DNA of 32,737 nt from the NCBI GenBank assembly GCA_002715785.1, contig PBAA01000018.1:4128-36864 (forward strand). Reading direction: 5' to 3'. The stretch is from Gammaproteobacteria bacterium (GTDB lineage Bacteria; Pseudomonadota; Gammaproteobacteria; Pseudomonadales; Azotimanducaceae). A program made the position numbers and the translations under genes. Positions 20,368-31,010 of the stretch are shown in pieces; position 1 is the stretch's first letter; every line of letters begins with the position of its first letter. A model generated the notes under the pieces. It was not told where the DNA came from and did not search any database. It saw only the letters and a program-made list of their open reading frames with translations.

Positions 20368-20942
20368 GCGAAGCTCAGTTTATTTTAGCTTCGAAATCGC
20401 CGCGGCGGGCTGATCTTCTCCGGAGCGTAGGATTCAAATTCTTGATTGAGCCTGCCGACATCGACGAGTCATTAAAAGTGGGGGAGGGTCCACGAGATTA
20501 CGTCCGGCGTATGGCGCGATCGAAGGCGAGACATATCCGCGCGGACCTCGCCGTGCTGGGTGCGGATACGATTGTGCATGTCGACGGTGAAGTTTTAGGA
20601 AAGCCAGCAGATCGAGGTCAGGCTATTTCTTTTCTTGACAGGCTTTCGGGGCGCGAACACGAGGTCATGACTGCGGTCGCAATTTCTTTACGTGACCGAA
20701 TCGAAATCGTTGACGTAGTAACGAAGGTACATTTTCGCGATCTGAAGTCCGGTGAGGCAGCACGATACTGGGCAACGGGTGAGCCGCTCGATAAGGCGGG
20801 CGGTTATGGGCTACAGGGTGTGGGCGCAGTATTTGTGGATCAAGTAATCGGGAGTTACAGTGCGGTGATTGGGCTGCCGCTAGTGGAAACCGAACGCCTT
20901 TTGAGTTCGTTTGGTGTTGATACGTGGCGAAACCGTGCTTGA
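20364..20942 (+). CDS. maf: Maf-family nucleotide pyrophosphatase
   Basis: 192 aa. LASKSPRRADLLRSVGF, VLGADTIVHVDGEVLGKPAD, GEPLDKAGGYGLQGVGAVFV. Confidence 0.95.
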   Translation: MSEAQFILASKSPRRADLLRSVGFKFLIEPADIDESLKVGEGPRDYVRRMARSKARHIRADLAVLGADTIVHVDGEVLGKPADRGQAISFLDRLSGREHEVMTAVAISLRDRIEIVDVVTKVHFRDLKSGEAARYWATGEPLDKAGGYGLQGVGAVFVDQVIGSYSAVIGLPLVETERLLSSFGVDTWRNRA

Positions 20943-20951
20943 TTAGGTCAG

Positions 20952-22484
20952 ATGCGCCAAGATTTATTCATTGATGTGAACGAGTACGAGACGCGTGTTG
21001 CGCTTTATCGGGATGAAATCTTGCAGGAAGTGCATATCGAACGCGATGGTCGATACAGCTTAACGGGCAATATCTATCGGGGTCGTGTCAATCGAGTTGT
21101 TCCTGGCATTCAGGCCGCCTTTGTCGATTTTGGAGGCGATCGTTCAGGCTTTTTACACGTACGAGATGTAGTGCCCGGTGGCGTGGGCGGCGTCGATTCC
21201 GATAAAAAGGACGCAGAAGAAAACAGCCGAGACCAATTCGAAGACGCATTAGATATACGAAGTGCTCTGCACGAAGGCCAGTCATTGCTGGTACAGGTAA
21301 ATAAGGACCCTATCGCTGGGAAAGGCGCTCGATTGACCACCAAATTGACGCTGGCTGGACGGTATTTGGTGCTCATGCCATATAACAGCCGCATAGGTGT
21401 GTCGCAGCGTATTCGGGAGGAAACTGAACGAGAAAGATTACGTAATTTGATGGACGATTTTAGGCATGAAATGTCGAGTCCCCATGGATACATCGTTCGA
21501 ACGGTGGCTGAAGGAGTACCGATCGAGGATCTTGAAGATGATGTCGAATTTCTTGAGCGCTTATGGCGGCAGGTCACTGAAAAGGCGAAAGCTGCAGCAA
21601 ATGGCGAAGCTGTGTACCAAGAACTTCCTCTGCATACGCGTGCACTCCGAGACCTCGTTAATGCTCAGGTACAGTCGATCGCGGTGAACGACGAAGACAC
21701 GATAGAGCAAGTAAAAGATTTCGTGGCGAGTTACATGCCGGAATACATCCCGGGGTTAATGTTAGCGGCCGATAGCGAATATCAAAAAGACAAGCTGGAT
21801 GAGGAGCTAGCCAAGGCGCTGATGCGGGAAGTGACGTTACCGTCCGGTGGATATTTGATCGTTGAGAATACCGAGTCGATGTGTACGGTCGACGTAAACA
21901 CTGGCCGTTTCGTTGGCTCTAAGAACCTGGAAGACACTGCATTTAAGACGAACATGGAGGCGGCTCGAGTGATTGCCCGAGAGTTGCGAGTTAGGAATAT
22001 TGGCGGACTTGTCGTGGTGGATTTTATCGACATGGACGACGCGGTGCATCGTTGCGACGTTATGGAGACCTTCGAGAAATCATTTGAAGGCGATCCAAAT
22101 CGCGTCCAAATCGGAGACTTTTCGGAGTTTGGACTGGTTGAGCTGAGCCGAAAACGTACTCGTAAAACTCTAGCGGAACAGCTGGGGGAACCCTGTTTGA
22201 GATGCAGTGGTGAAGGGATTGTTAAGAGCGTTGAAACCACTTGTTTTGATCTGTTTCGTGCGCTGCACGCTGATGCCAAGGCGCGTGTCGAAGGCGCAGG
22301 GCTCGGACTGGTGTATCTAGTCAGGACACGTCAAGAGGTTGTGGATCGAATGGTTGGTCAAGAGTCAGGCCGGCTAGAGCAATTGAGTTCTAAGTTGGAG
22401 TGCGAAATTCGCTTTGAAGTTGAGCACGACGGGGGACTTGGCGAATATACGTTGGTTCGACTCTCTGACCCACAAAGCGGTTAA
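20952..22484 (+). CDS. rng: Ribonuclease G
   Basis: 510 aa. S1 domain NIYRGRVNRVVPGIQAAFVDFG, CTVDVNTGRFVGSKNLEDTAFKTNMEAA, EPCLRCSGEG. Confidence 0.95.
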   Translation: MRQDLFIDVNEYETRVALYRDEILQEVHIERDGRYSLTGNIYRGRVNRVVPGIQAAFVDFGGDRSGFLHVRDVVPGGVGGVDSDKKDAEENSRDQFEDALDIRSALHEGQSLLVQVNKDPIAGKGARLTTKLTLAGRYLVLMPYNSRIGVSQRIREETERERLRNLMDDFRHEMSSPHGYIVRTVAEGVPIEDLEDDVEFLERLWRQVTEKAKAAANGEAVYQELPLHTRALRDLVNAQVQSIAVNDEDTIEQVKDFVASYMPEYIPGLMLAADSEYQKDKLDEELAKALMREVTLPSGGYLIVENTESMCTVDVNTGRFVGSKNLEDTAFKTNMEAARVIARELRVRNIGGLVVVDFIDMDDAVHRCDVMETFEKSFEGDPNRVQIGDFSEFGLVELSRKRTRKTLAEQLGEPCLRCSGEGIVKSVETTCFDLFRALHADAKARVEGAGLGLVYLVRTRQEVVDRMVGQESGRLEQLSSKLECEIRFEVEHDGGLGEYTLVRLSDPQSG

Positions 22485-22617
22485 CTAAGTCGGACAACTA
22501 CGGGACGTGAAAGCCACAAAACGAGATCACTTGGCCACGATCGTTATTGAAAAATCGGACTCTGAGAGTTGATGTGGCTGACTTTGAGCGCGCCGAAGCA
22601 AGGGTAGGGAGGGGACG

Positions 22618-25600
22618 TTGAATCGTTCGCTAAAATACTTACTACTCTTCGTAATTGCAGTGCTAGCGTTCTTTGCCGGGGTTCAGCTCATCGGGAGAAT
22701 TTTTTCCGCAAATCTCACCGACTTGGAACCCACGATCAACGAATTATTGGCCCCTTACGATGTAACTTTGGAAGGAGCTAAGGGTGGTTGGAGTTACGTC
22801 AATCCGATATTTACCGCGCGTCGTATTACTTTCTCGGGCGGTCAGCTAGACGAGGTCCTATTCGAAATCAACCTTCTCAAGAGCCTTCTAAACAACCGCA
22901 TTGTCGCAAACAGGTTGATAGTCGGTTCGGCGCACGTTGGTGTCGAGTACGTAGATTCTGGATGGCGCCTAAGAGGCTCGGGGGGAACGGGCATGCCGGC
23001 GCCCGACATCCTTAGTTTTCTGGTCGATAGCCAAGACCTGCTTTTTTCAGCGGAGCTACAAGCTTTTCGTTACGGTAAGTCGGCATCTTGGGTAATCGGA
23101 GCTAGGAGCTTCAACCGCGACGGGCACCACCGTATTTCACTTACCCTCGCTCCAGACAAGAACTGCGTGAGCTGTAAAGGTCGTTTGGAGCTCGATTTTC
23201 GTGATTCGGTTTGGGGACGTAATGACGGTAACGGGCTAGGATTCGTGGATCTAACGGACGTGACTTTTGACGATGAAGTAGCTGAGATCCTTGGTCTTCC
23301 GGTCGGCAAATGGAATATGACGGGAGGCTGGAAAAAAAATGCAAGAGAGGAACTTTTTTCGGTCGAGATACTGTTTGAACGCGGACAGAACGACGACTCT
23401 AGATTTGTCGCGTCTGCGAATCTCAGCGGCAGCCTCCAAGGCGATCGATACCGCGGATCCATCAACATTGTCGGACTCGATCCGGTGGCAGGCCGTATAG
23501 AACTTTCGCCTCTCAGCGTACATACAGATGCTCGCGATCTACTGGAACTATTTAGTCCGGCAATTGAGTTGCGTACCTTATCGACGTTGGCGACTGGTCT
23601 CTACGGTCTTGACCACCCTGTTGGGCGTCGGATTAAAGAACTGGGTGCATCTGGCCGTTTGCAAGGAGCAGTTTTTCTTGTAGACCAACAGGGCACCGCA
23701 TTTGCCGCAGAAGCCGACCTGTTGTCTCTCAAGAACCATCGAGGAGGACCAGCTTCAGAGTCTGTTTCTGGATCAATACGCGGACATGGAAGGGTGATCA
23801 AACTAGATCTGGCTTCCAAGTCGGGGACAATCGCATTGCCTAAGGTGTTTGAGGACCCCCTACTCTTTGACGAGGCGGTGGGCCCGATCGTCTTTTGGAT
23901 CGGACGAGATTACGTTGGTATTCGCGGAGAAAACCTCAGCTTTACTACCGACGAAAGCATCATTACGGGCGGCTTCGGACTTTCGATGCCAAAAATAGAC
24001 GGACGCGAGCATCAAACCACCTTGGTTGCGAATGTGGAAAAAATGGGTGTTCGAAGAGCGAAGAAGTATGTCCCTATCGGCCTACCTCAAGGACTGAAAT
24101 CTTGGTTGAAGACTAGTTTGCGAAATGTCGGTTCCTTTTCGGCCGTTCAATTGGTTTACCACGGTCGCAATGTTATCTATCCAGGATTGCCATTGAGGCG
24201 AGCTGAACTTCTGGCGGACTTTGAGTCGCTGTCGATTGATTTCCATGAAGACTGGCCGCTGGTTTCTGCCGCTGACGGGCGACTTGAGGTCAGGGCTCGA
24301 GAAAGTCGAGTCGAGTTGCAGGAAGCAACGAGCTTTGAGGCGAAAGTTACTAACGCCGTCGTTTCGATACCGTCAAATGGTTCCTTTATCGACGCGAAAT
24401 TGGACGTCGTAGTACCCGTCCCTCGCGCGTTGTTATTTGCTCAGGAAAGATCGATGGAGCTCTTAGCTCCCGTAATTGGTGGTGGTTTGGTTGGTGAGGG
24501 TTCCCTCGGTATTGATGCCAGTTTTAGAGTACCGCTGACGGATCGCATGGGGGAGCCCGGAGACTTCCAGTTGAAGTTTGAATTCAATAATGTCGCGGTC
24601 TCACTTGATGATCCGAGCATGCGTTTGGACGCTTTAAATGGGGCGGTCGAGTATCGTTCGCCATACTCGATCGTAAAGAGCGATCTGTCCGCAAATCTAT
24701 TCGGCACGCCAATTGACATTGAAATCATCTCAGGGAGTAACGCAGACGAAGAATTCATGGGAGTAGCACTGACTGGGCAGTTAAAGGTGGCTGATTTGCT
24801 CGCTCTACTTGAAGTAAACAACCCGAATATTGCGACCGGAAACATGGAGTATTTGGCGAATTTATCGATCTTTGTGGATTCGGCACGACCGTCTGAACTG
24901 GGCTTCACATCCGATCTGGTTGGCGTCGGCCTAACACTGCCGGACGAGTGGGCGAAACCACCTTCGGTAGCACGACCTTTGGACGTCAATATTCAATTCT
25001 TGGATTCGTATACATCTGTAGCGTTCCGTCACGGCACGACTGCAGGATGGATTCACCTTTCTAACAATCGGATAAGTCGCGGATCGGTTGGAGTCGGAGC
25101 ACCGGCGATCGTCGTATCAGAAAACGAAGAACGTTTGGTTGTTTCCGGCGGTTTGGATTCTCTAGAAATCGACACGAAACTTGCTAATTCAAACGACCTA
25201 ATCGACTGGCGATTGAACAATTTTCGAATAGATGCGCTGCGGGCAGGCGCCGTGGAGTTCACAAATGCGATCGTTTCGGGCCAATCGGTTGGCGACGCTG
25301 TAGAAGTCCAACTGTCTTCAGACCAGATTGATGCGACGTTTGTTCGGAAATTCGACGATCCGTGGAAAGTCGACGTAGATGAAATTCGAATCGCAAATTT
25401 CAATCCAGTTGGGAATGCGGGAACGTCCGACCCATTGTCATTCGATATATCAGGGAAGATTGTGCCCGCGGACATTACGGTTCGTAGCGTGTTGGTGACC
25501 GATATCGATGGGTCCATCAACGATTTTGGCCGCTGGCGTTTTCGCCTCCGCCCGCACCCCGACGGGTTGCGAGTGCATGGGCTGGAAGGTGCAATACGCG

Positions 25601-26346
25601 GTATCGAGATTAGTAGCGATCAGGAGATGTTTTGGGCTCGTTCCACTAATCGGACGCACTTTGTCGGCAGTATTCAGGGCGTTGCGCTTGGATCGGTGCT
25701 GTCTCAATGGGGTTTCGACCTCAGTATCGAAGGCGAATCATTCAGCGGAGAGGGTGACCTTACTTGGCCCGGATCTCCGCTTGCATTTGCAATCAAGGAC
25801 ATTGAGGGATCCTTCGTCTCCGAGGTCAAAAATGGTCGATTTGTGGACCTAGAGCAGGGTGGCGGAGTCGCTCGTATTTTAGGATTGCTGAATTACTCAA
25901 CCATCGCCCAAAGGCTAACTGGGAATTTCTCTGACGTGGTATCTAAGGGCATCAGCTTTAATCGAATACACGCTCCGGTGAATTTCCAATCCGGCGTATT
26001 GGGGTTTACAGAGCCAATGTTTGTAGAAGGGAATGGGTTGCTTTTTCGGGTCAACGGTACGGTTGATTTATCCGACGGACGGCTTGAAAACGAGCTCGTT
26101 ATAACGCTCCCGGTTTCGGACAGCCTACCGTGGTATGCCGCATACATCGCGATTGCCAATCCGGTGGCAGGCGTCGGCGTGTTGCTTGGTCGGCGTATTT
26201 TTGGTGCCCAGATCGAAAATCTTTCGAGTGGAAAGTATCGGCTTAGCGGGACTTTGGATGAGCCCCGTGTGGAATTCGTCAGCATTTTCACTACTGATAT
26301 GGAAGATTCAAGTACTTCTCAAACTCAGGTTGAAAAAGCACCATGA
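22618..26346 (+). CDS. yhdP: YhdP family (AsmA-like / DUF3971, TIGR02099-type) envelope protein
   Basis: 1242 aa directly downstream of rng. N-terminal TM helix, long beta-rich body, and C-terminal VARILGLLNYSTIAQRLTGNFSDVVSKGISFNRIHA...AAYIAIANPVAGVGVLLGRRIF, typical of YhdP. Confidence 0.9.
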   Translation: MNRSLKYLLLFVIAVLAFFAGVQLIGRIFSANLTDLEPTINELLAPYDVTLEGAKGGWSYVNPIFTARRITFSGGQLDEVLFEINLLKSLLNNRIVANRLIVGSAHVGVEYVDSGWRLRGSGGTGMPAPDILSFLVDSQDLLFSAELQAFRYGKSASWVIGARSFNRDGHHRISLTLAPDKNCVSCKGRLELDFRDSVWGRNDGNGLGFVDLTDVTFDDEVAEILGLPVGKWNMTGGWKKNAREELFSVEILFERGQNDDSRFVASANLSGSLQGDRYRGSINIVGLDPVAGRIELSPLSVHTDARDLLELFSPAIELRTLSTLATGLYGLDHPVGRRIKELGASGRLQGAVFLVDQQGTAFAAEADLLSLKNHRGGPASESVSGSIRGHGRVIKLDLASKSGTIALPKVFEDPLLFDEAVGPIVFWIGRDYVGIRGENLSFTTDESIITGGFGLSMPKIDGREHQTTLVANVEKMGVRRAKKYVPIGLPQGLKSWLKTSLRNVGSFSAVQLVYHGRNVIYPGLPLRRAELLADFESLSIDFHEDWPLVSAADGRLEVRARESRVELQEATSFEAKVTNAVVSIPSNGSFIDAKLDVVVPVPRALLFAQERSMELLAPVIGGGLVGEGSLGIDASFRVPLTDRMGEPGDFQLKFEFNNVAVSLDDPSMRLDALNGAVEYRSPYSIVKSDLSANLFGTPIDIEIISGSNADEEFMGVALTGQLKVADLLALLEVNNPNIATGNMEYLANLSIFVDSARPSELGFTSDLVGVGLTLPDEWAKPPSVARPLDVNIQFLDSYTSVAFRHGTTAGWIHLSNNRISRGSVGVGAPAIVVSENEERLVVSGGLDSLEIDTKLANSNDLIDWRLNNFRIDALRAGAVEFTNAIVSGQSVGDAVEVQLSSDQIDATFVRKFDDPWKVDVDEIRIANFNPVGNAGTSDPLSFDISGKIVPADITVRSVLVTDIDGSINDFGRWRFRLRPHPDGLRVHGLEGAIRGIEISSDQEMFWARSTNRTHFVGSIQGVALGSVLSQWGFDLSIEGESFSGEGDLTWPGSPLAFAIKDIEGSFVSEVKNGRFVDLEQGGGVARILGLLNYSTIAQRLTGNFSDVVSKGISFNRIHAPVNFQSGVLGFTEPMFVEGNGLLFRVNGTVDLSDGRLENELVITLPVSDSLPWYAAYIAIANPVAGVGVLLGRRIFGAQIENLSSGKYRLSGTLDEPRVEFVSIFTTDMEDSSTSQTQVEKAP

Positions 26347-26619
26347 ATGATCATCACAATCAAGATCGTTTGCACGAAGCCGCCATACCACTTCGGTTGG
26401 ATTGCGTTGATTCTTCATGGTCACTCACCATACGTTGACCGAAGATCTATTGTTATTTGTAGGTCAGAGCGTAAATCTGGTAACGGGCGATAGTCAGATG
26501 GTCGTTGGTGAAATTTGGGTCGATTGGCCTAAGAGGTTTGTCGCGTCGTACAGAACCCCGCCGTGGCGCATATACAGAAGAACTCCGAAGAGATGACCGG
26601 TTCGGGGGCTGCTACTGGG

Positions 26620-26892
26620 TTATTCAGCTTCTCCAAAACGATCAGCAACCATTGATATTAAGGCTTCAATTGCGTCGTCCTCGTCTTCCCCATTTACTTT
26701 CAATGAAAGGACAGTGCCCTTGTCAGCCGCTAGAGTTAATACATTCAATATGCTTTTTGCATCGACTAATTCGCCATCTTGAATTCCAATTTCAATGTTG
26801 CATCGAAATTGGCGTGCGACCCGGATGAATTTTGACGACGCTCGAGCGTGCAACCCAAGCTTGTTGACGATGGGGAGATTAACGTGTCGCAC
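26620..26892 (-). CDS. ptsO: HPr family phosphocarrier protein (NPr)
   Basis: 90 aa. NKLGLHARASSKFIRVA (active His), SILNVLTLAADKGTVLSL; in rapZ-npr context. Confidence 0.92.
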   Translation of the reverse strand: MRHVNLPIVNKLGLHARASSKFIRVARQFRCNIEIGIQDGELVDAKSILNVLTLAADKGTVLSLKVNGEDEDDAIEALISMVADRFGEAE

Positions 26893-27751
26893 CGACCAGG
26901 TTATTGGCTTCCTGATGCCGTACCAAGACGTCAGAGTAATTTTGTGAAAAATGTGTTGATAATCTTTCCACTATATAGACCGATCTGTGATGGCCTCCCG
27001 TGCAACCTATAGCCACCGTCATATATGCGCGATCGGTTTTTTCGAATTCGAATAACCAAGTTTCAAGAAAATTAGAGATGTCATTGACCAAACGGGTGGT
27101 TATTGGTTGTGATTCAAGAAAATCGCGGATTGGTTGATCAAATCCGGATAGAGATCGTAGTTCTTTTTGCCAATAGGGATTGGGTAAACAACGGACGTCA
27201 AAAACGAAATCTGAGTCGATGGGAACACCAGTCTTAAAGGCGAAAGACCGGAAAAGAAGCGAGATGCTCTTAGCAGATTTGTTGATCACGCGGGTTTTGA
27301 TCATCACTACGAGTTCTGCGGCAGTCAAAGTTGTTGTATCTATCTGCAGGTCGGCCAATTCAGAAACGACAGCAAGGACTTCTCGTTCCGCGTCAATAGC
27401 TTCGCGCAAATCTTGGGTGACGTGAGTGAGGGGGTGCCGACGACGGGTCTCGCTAAAGCGTTGAATTAAAATGTCGCCTAGTGCATCGAGAAAAATGATC
27501 TGAACATCTAGACCGATTTGATCGAGCGCAGATAGCCGTTCAGGCAATTGTTCGAGATCCTTTGGTACATTCCGCGCGTCGATACAAACGGCGAGATCTT
27601 GGACGATTTCTGCCTCAGAACTAGATTGGATGAGTGGTTCAAGGAGGCCGGCTGGAAAATTGTCAATACAGCTGAATCCTTCATCTTCGAGAGCGTGAAG
27701 GGCAGTGCTTTTCCCGGAACCTGATCGTCCGCTGATGACAATCAATTTCAT
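26879..27751 (-). CDS. rapZ: RNase adapter protein RapZ
   Basis: 290 aa. Walker A ISGRSGSGKSTALHALED, SFAFKTGVPIDSDFVFDVRCLPNPYW, TVAIGCTGGHHRSVYIVE. Confidence 0.96.
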   Translation of the reverse strand: MKLIVISGRSGSGKSTALHALEDEGFSCIDNFPAGLLEPLIQSSSEAEIVQDLAVCIDARNVPKDLEQLPERLSALDQIGLDVQIIFLDALGDILIQRFSETRRRHPLTHVTQDLREAIDAEREVLAVVSELADLQIDTTTLTAAELVVMIKTRVINKSAKSISLLFRSFAFKTGVPIDSDFVFDVRCLPNPYWQKELRSLSGFDQPIRDFLESQPITTRLVNDISNFLETWLFEFEKTDRAYMTVAIGCTGGHHRSVYIVERLSTHFSQNYSDVLVRHQEANNLVGATR

Positions 27752-28212
27752 TCTGCTAACGCCTCGGCAACCTGGCGTTGAAAAACTTCGTACAGCTCTC
27801 GATCGTCTTGTGCTTTTCGCAGATCCTGGGCATTAGGTTGAAGGTCGAAGACCCTTGCTAGAATAGCCAAGAGATCGAGATGCAGTCTGGTCTCGCGTTC
27901 CGGTACGACGAGAATGAATAGAAGGTCGACGTCTTGATCGTCAAAACTAATAGGGTTCGTCAAGTACAAAAGTGACGCGACTGGATGTCGACAATCCGGA
28001 TGTCGACAGTGTGGTATCGCGATACCTTCTCCAAGGTTCGTACTACCAAGCTTTTCTCGTGCCATCAGTGCCTCAAGAAGGTGTCGTGCGCCGATATCAC
28101 CTTGAGTCTTCGCGATCAGCTCAGACGCCACCTCAATAGAAGCCTTTTTGGACGCGGCGTCTACGTCTCGCCGGACACAGTTGATGGGTAAAATCGATAT
28201 GAAATCAATCAT
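27748..28212 (-). CDS. ptsN: PTS IIA-like nitrogen regulatory protein (EIIA-Ntr)
   Basis: 154 aa. LMAREKLGSTNLGEGIAIPHCRH (active His), FILVVPE; adjacent to rpoN and rapZ. Confidence 0.93.
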   Translation of the reverse strand: MIDFISILPINCVRRDVDAASKKASIEVASELIAKTQGDIGARHLLEALMAREKLGSTNLGEGIAIPHCRHPDCRHPVASLLYLTNPISFDDQDVDLLFILVVPERETRLHLDLLAILARVFDLQPNAQDLRKAQDDRELYEVFQRQVAEALAE

Positions 28213-28242
28213 GAACGGTTAGTAATATCTGAAACAGCTATC

Positions 28243-29736
28243 TTATTCCGCTGCGCTTGAATCCCCAAAGCTCCAATAGTGCCTTTTTCGTCTAGTAGAC
28301 GTCGGAATAGCCATGATTTCCCGATATTTCGTAACGGTTCGTCGGGCGATTTGAATCCCATCAGATTCAAGTAGCTTCGCAATTAAGTCGTCGGATAGCG
28401 GTTCTCGTTTTTCTTCGTTTTTTATCAGGTTCCGTATCAAATCCCGGACAGCGATACTTGCTACTGGTATTCCATTGGTTGTGGGAATGGTTTTGGAAAA
28501 AAAATACTTTAGAGGAAATAACCCTTGGGGGGTCATAAGGTACTTGCTGGTCGTGATTCGCGAAACGGTAGATATATGTATGCCCAATTTAGACGCGATA
28601 TCGGAAAGCGTCAGGGGCTTCATTGCAGCCAACCCCTTCGTAAGAAATCCTTGTTGGTGTTCAACGATGCAACTAGAAACATTTGCCAAGGTTGAATTTC
28701 GATACTCCAGACCTTGAAGAAATAGCCTTGCATTTCGGAAGTTTTCGCGAACGTAATCATTGGACCGAAATTTATTCGTCATATTTGAAAGTTCAGTGTA
28801 CAGGGGGTTAATTCTTATTCGCGGCGTAATTTCGGGATTTAGTTCGACGAGCCATCGGTCTTTTTCCCAGCGAACAAATGCGTCCGGTTTCAGGTATTCA
28901 GTGTGTACGGAACCAAACATCGAGCCAGGTCGAGGGTTTAGCGATTGAACTAATTCAATTGCCTCGCGCAATTCCTTGACGGAGACGTCCAAAATGTTGG
29001 AAAGCCTTTCGAAATCTTGAGATACAAGAACTTCAAAATGATCGGTTATCATTTGTATTGCGACTCTTTTTGCGACGGTGGCTCGAGGAAGAAGCCGCAG
29101 TTGTATCAGCAGGCATTCCTGGAGATCTCTGGAGCCCACGCCAGGCGGATCTAATTCTTGAACAATGGTCAAGACCCTCTCGATTTCAATCAAAGTCGCA
29201 CTTACTTCTGGTTGAAGGGTTGACGATATTTCATCCAAACCCGTCTGCAACATGCCATCACCGTTTATGCCGTGGATAATTGCGTTGGCTATTGCGTCTT
29301 GTTTAGCCGTGAGCGATGCGAAATTTATTTGCCAGATCAGGTGATCTGATAACGACGTTGATTGATTAGCAACTTCGTGGGCGTCGATGCTAAATGCGGC
29401 GTTATCAGACCGTTGGTGGGCGAGTAACAGATTTCTGTCAATGCCTGAATCTTCGTCATTGGATAGATCGCCCGGGCCTTCAATACGACTTAAATTTGGC
29501 CAATCTGAATCTTCGTTGATCGATTCGCCATATGTCCGGGTGCTCGCATCTGTGGCGTCATTGACAATTTGTTCGGGCATATCGTTTTCGATTTCGAGCA
29601 GTGCGTTTGCTTCGATGACTAGCTGAATTTCTGCTTGGAGTTCACTACTGGAGAGTTGCAATAATCCGATCGCGTTTTGCAGCTGTGGCGTGGCCTTAAA
29701 CCGTTGGCGGGTCTTAGTTGACGGAATTTGTTTCAT
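28243..29736 (-). CDS. rpoN: RNA polymerase sigma-54 factor
   Basis: 497 aa. Region I ATPQLQNAIGLLQLSSSELQAEIQ, LGIHISTVSRITTSKYL (HTH), RpoN box ARRTVTKYRE. Confidence 0.95.
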   Translation of the reverse strand: MKQIPSTKTRQRFKATPQLQNAIGLLQLSSSELQAEIQLVIEANALLEIENDMPEQIVNDATDASTRTYGESINEDSDWPNLSRIEGPGDLSNDEDSGIDRNLLLAHQRSDNAAFSIDAHEVANQSTSLSDHLIWQINFASLTAKQDAIANAIIHGINGDGMLQTGLDEISSTLQPEVSATLIEIERVLTIVQELDPPGVGSRDLQECLLIQLRLLPRATVAKRVAIQMITDHFEVLVSQDFERLSNILDVSVKELREAIELVQSLNPRPGSMFGSVHTEYLKPDAFVRWEKDRWLVELNPEITPRIRINPLYTELSNMTNKFRSNDYVRENFRNARLFLQGLEYRNSTLANVSSCIVEHQQGFLTKGLAAMKPLTLSDIASKLGIHISTVSRITTSKYLMTPQGLFPLKYFFSKTIPTTNGIPVASIAVRDLIRNLIKNEEKREPLSDDLIAKLLESDGIQIARRTVTKYREIMAIPTSTRRKRHYWSFGDSSAAE

Positions 29737-29782
29737 ATGCCGACCGGCTTGATGGTCACTATTGACTATTCATAATCGGAGG

Positions 29783-30508
29783 CTAAGTAGAGAAGTTCTG
29801 GCCTAGATACACTTGTTGGACCATCGGATCTGATAGTACGTCTTGTGCCGTTCCATCGGCAATGAGGTGGCCCTCATTTACGATATATGCTCGATCGCAG
29901 ATGTCTAAGGTTTCTCGAACGTTGTGATCAGTAATGAGTACGCCGATTTGTCTGGTCGCAAGTTTGCGAATTTCAATCTTAATGTCGTCGACAGAAATTG
30001 GGTCAACGCCAGCAAACGGTTCGTCCAGTAACAAAAAGCGGGGCTCGTTTGCAAGCGCTCGAGCAATCTCCAATCGACGCCTTTCCCCGCCAGAAAGTCG
30101 TTCGCTGACAACTTCGCGAATATCACGAAGATGGAACTCTGCTAGAAGCTGTTCTACCAGCTCTCTTTTCTGTGGCTTATCGAGATCACTCCTCAATTCG
30201 ATTATGGCGTTCAAATTGTTTTCGACGGAGAGCTTTCGAAAAACGCTTGGTTCCTGAGGTAAATAACCTAACCCTTTCTGTGCGCGTTGGTGCATGGGTG
30301 CGTTAGAAACGACATGTTCGTCGATGGACACAGTCCCACTGTCGAGCCTCACTAGCCCGACGATCATGTGAAAACTGATGGTTTTTCCGGCACCGTTGGG
30401 CCCGAGAAGCCCAACGATTTCGCCGCTTGAAACGTGGAGAGATAAATCGTTAACAACGAGTTTACCGCGGTAACTTTTATGAAGATTGTCTGCTCGTAGA
30501 ATAGACAC
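29783..30508 (-). CDS. lptB: LPS export ABC transporter ATP-binding protein LptB
   Basis: 241 aa. Walker [62 protein letters not shown]. Confidence 0.96.
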   Translation of the reverse strand: MSILRADNLHKSYRGKLVVNDLSLHVSSGEIVGLLGPNGAGKTISFHMIVGLVRLDSGTVSIDEHVVSNAPMHQRAQKGLGYLPQEPSVFRKLSVENNLNAIIELRSDLDKPQKRELVEQLLAEFHLRDIREVVSERLSGGERRRLEIARALANEPRFLLLDEPFAGVDPISVDDIKIEIRKLATRQIGVLITDHNVRETLDICDRAYIVNEGHLIADGTAQDVLSDPMVQQVYLGQNFST

Positions 30509-30515
30509 TGAGAAC

Positions 30516-31010
30516 TTATTGTCGCGGTTGCCAGATTAATTCAACTCCTCCTGATGCTGAGGAATCAGCCGTTACTGTGCCGGCAGCGATGCCGTAAAGA
30601 ATTATTTCGCCACGAAATAGGTTTCCGCCTTGCCTCAGAAGTGCGGTCCCTTGGAGTTCGATTTGATTGAGCTCACGGTCATAGATAATGCTGCGCGCGT
30701 GCGCGTCTATCGCCGATTTTCCCTCAGTAATACTGCGGGTAAAACGAGCCGGAGCCCCGTTTGCTGTAATTTTTTGCACCTCGTCTTTTGACCAATCGAT
30801 CGTCATCGACTCTGCCTCGACATGAATATTTCCTTGATCCAATGTCACCGAGCCGCTGATGACCGTACGGGTCGTCATGTCTCCGCGTAAAGCGTCGCCA
30901 CGAATATGTATGGGCATTTCCTTATCATCGGAGGAGATGGGGGCGGGAAACGACGCTAAACACCAACAAACAGCAGCAACTTCAAATCCGCGTTTTCGGA
31001 AGAATGACAA
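30516..31010 (-). CDS. lptA: Lipopolysaccharide transport periplasmic protein LptA
   Basis: OstA-like repeats ([39 protein letters not shown]...). TTG start at 31010 gives a signal-peptide-like N-terminus overlapping the lptC end. The track ORF start 31124 is too far upstream. Confidence 0.86.
   Translation of the reverse strand: MSFFRKRGFEVAAVCWCLASFPAPISSDDKEMPIHIRGDALRGDMTTRTVISGSVTLDQGNIHVEAESMTIDWSKDEVQKITANGAPARFTRSITEGKSAIDAHARSIIYDRELNQIELQGTALLRQGGNLFRGEIILYGIAAGTVTADSSASGGVELIWQPRQ

Noticed and set aside
26505-26828. 107-aa plus-strand ORF overlapping ptsO
   Set aside because: Mostly antisense to the well-supported HPr gene; composition is not convincing.
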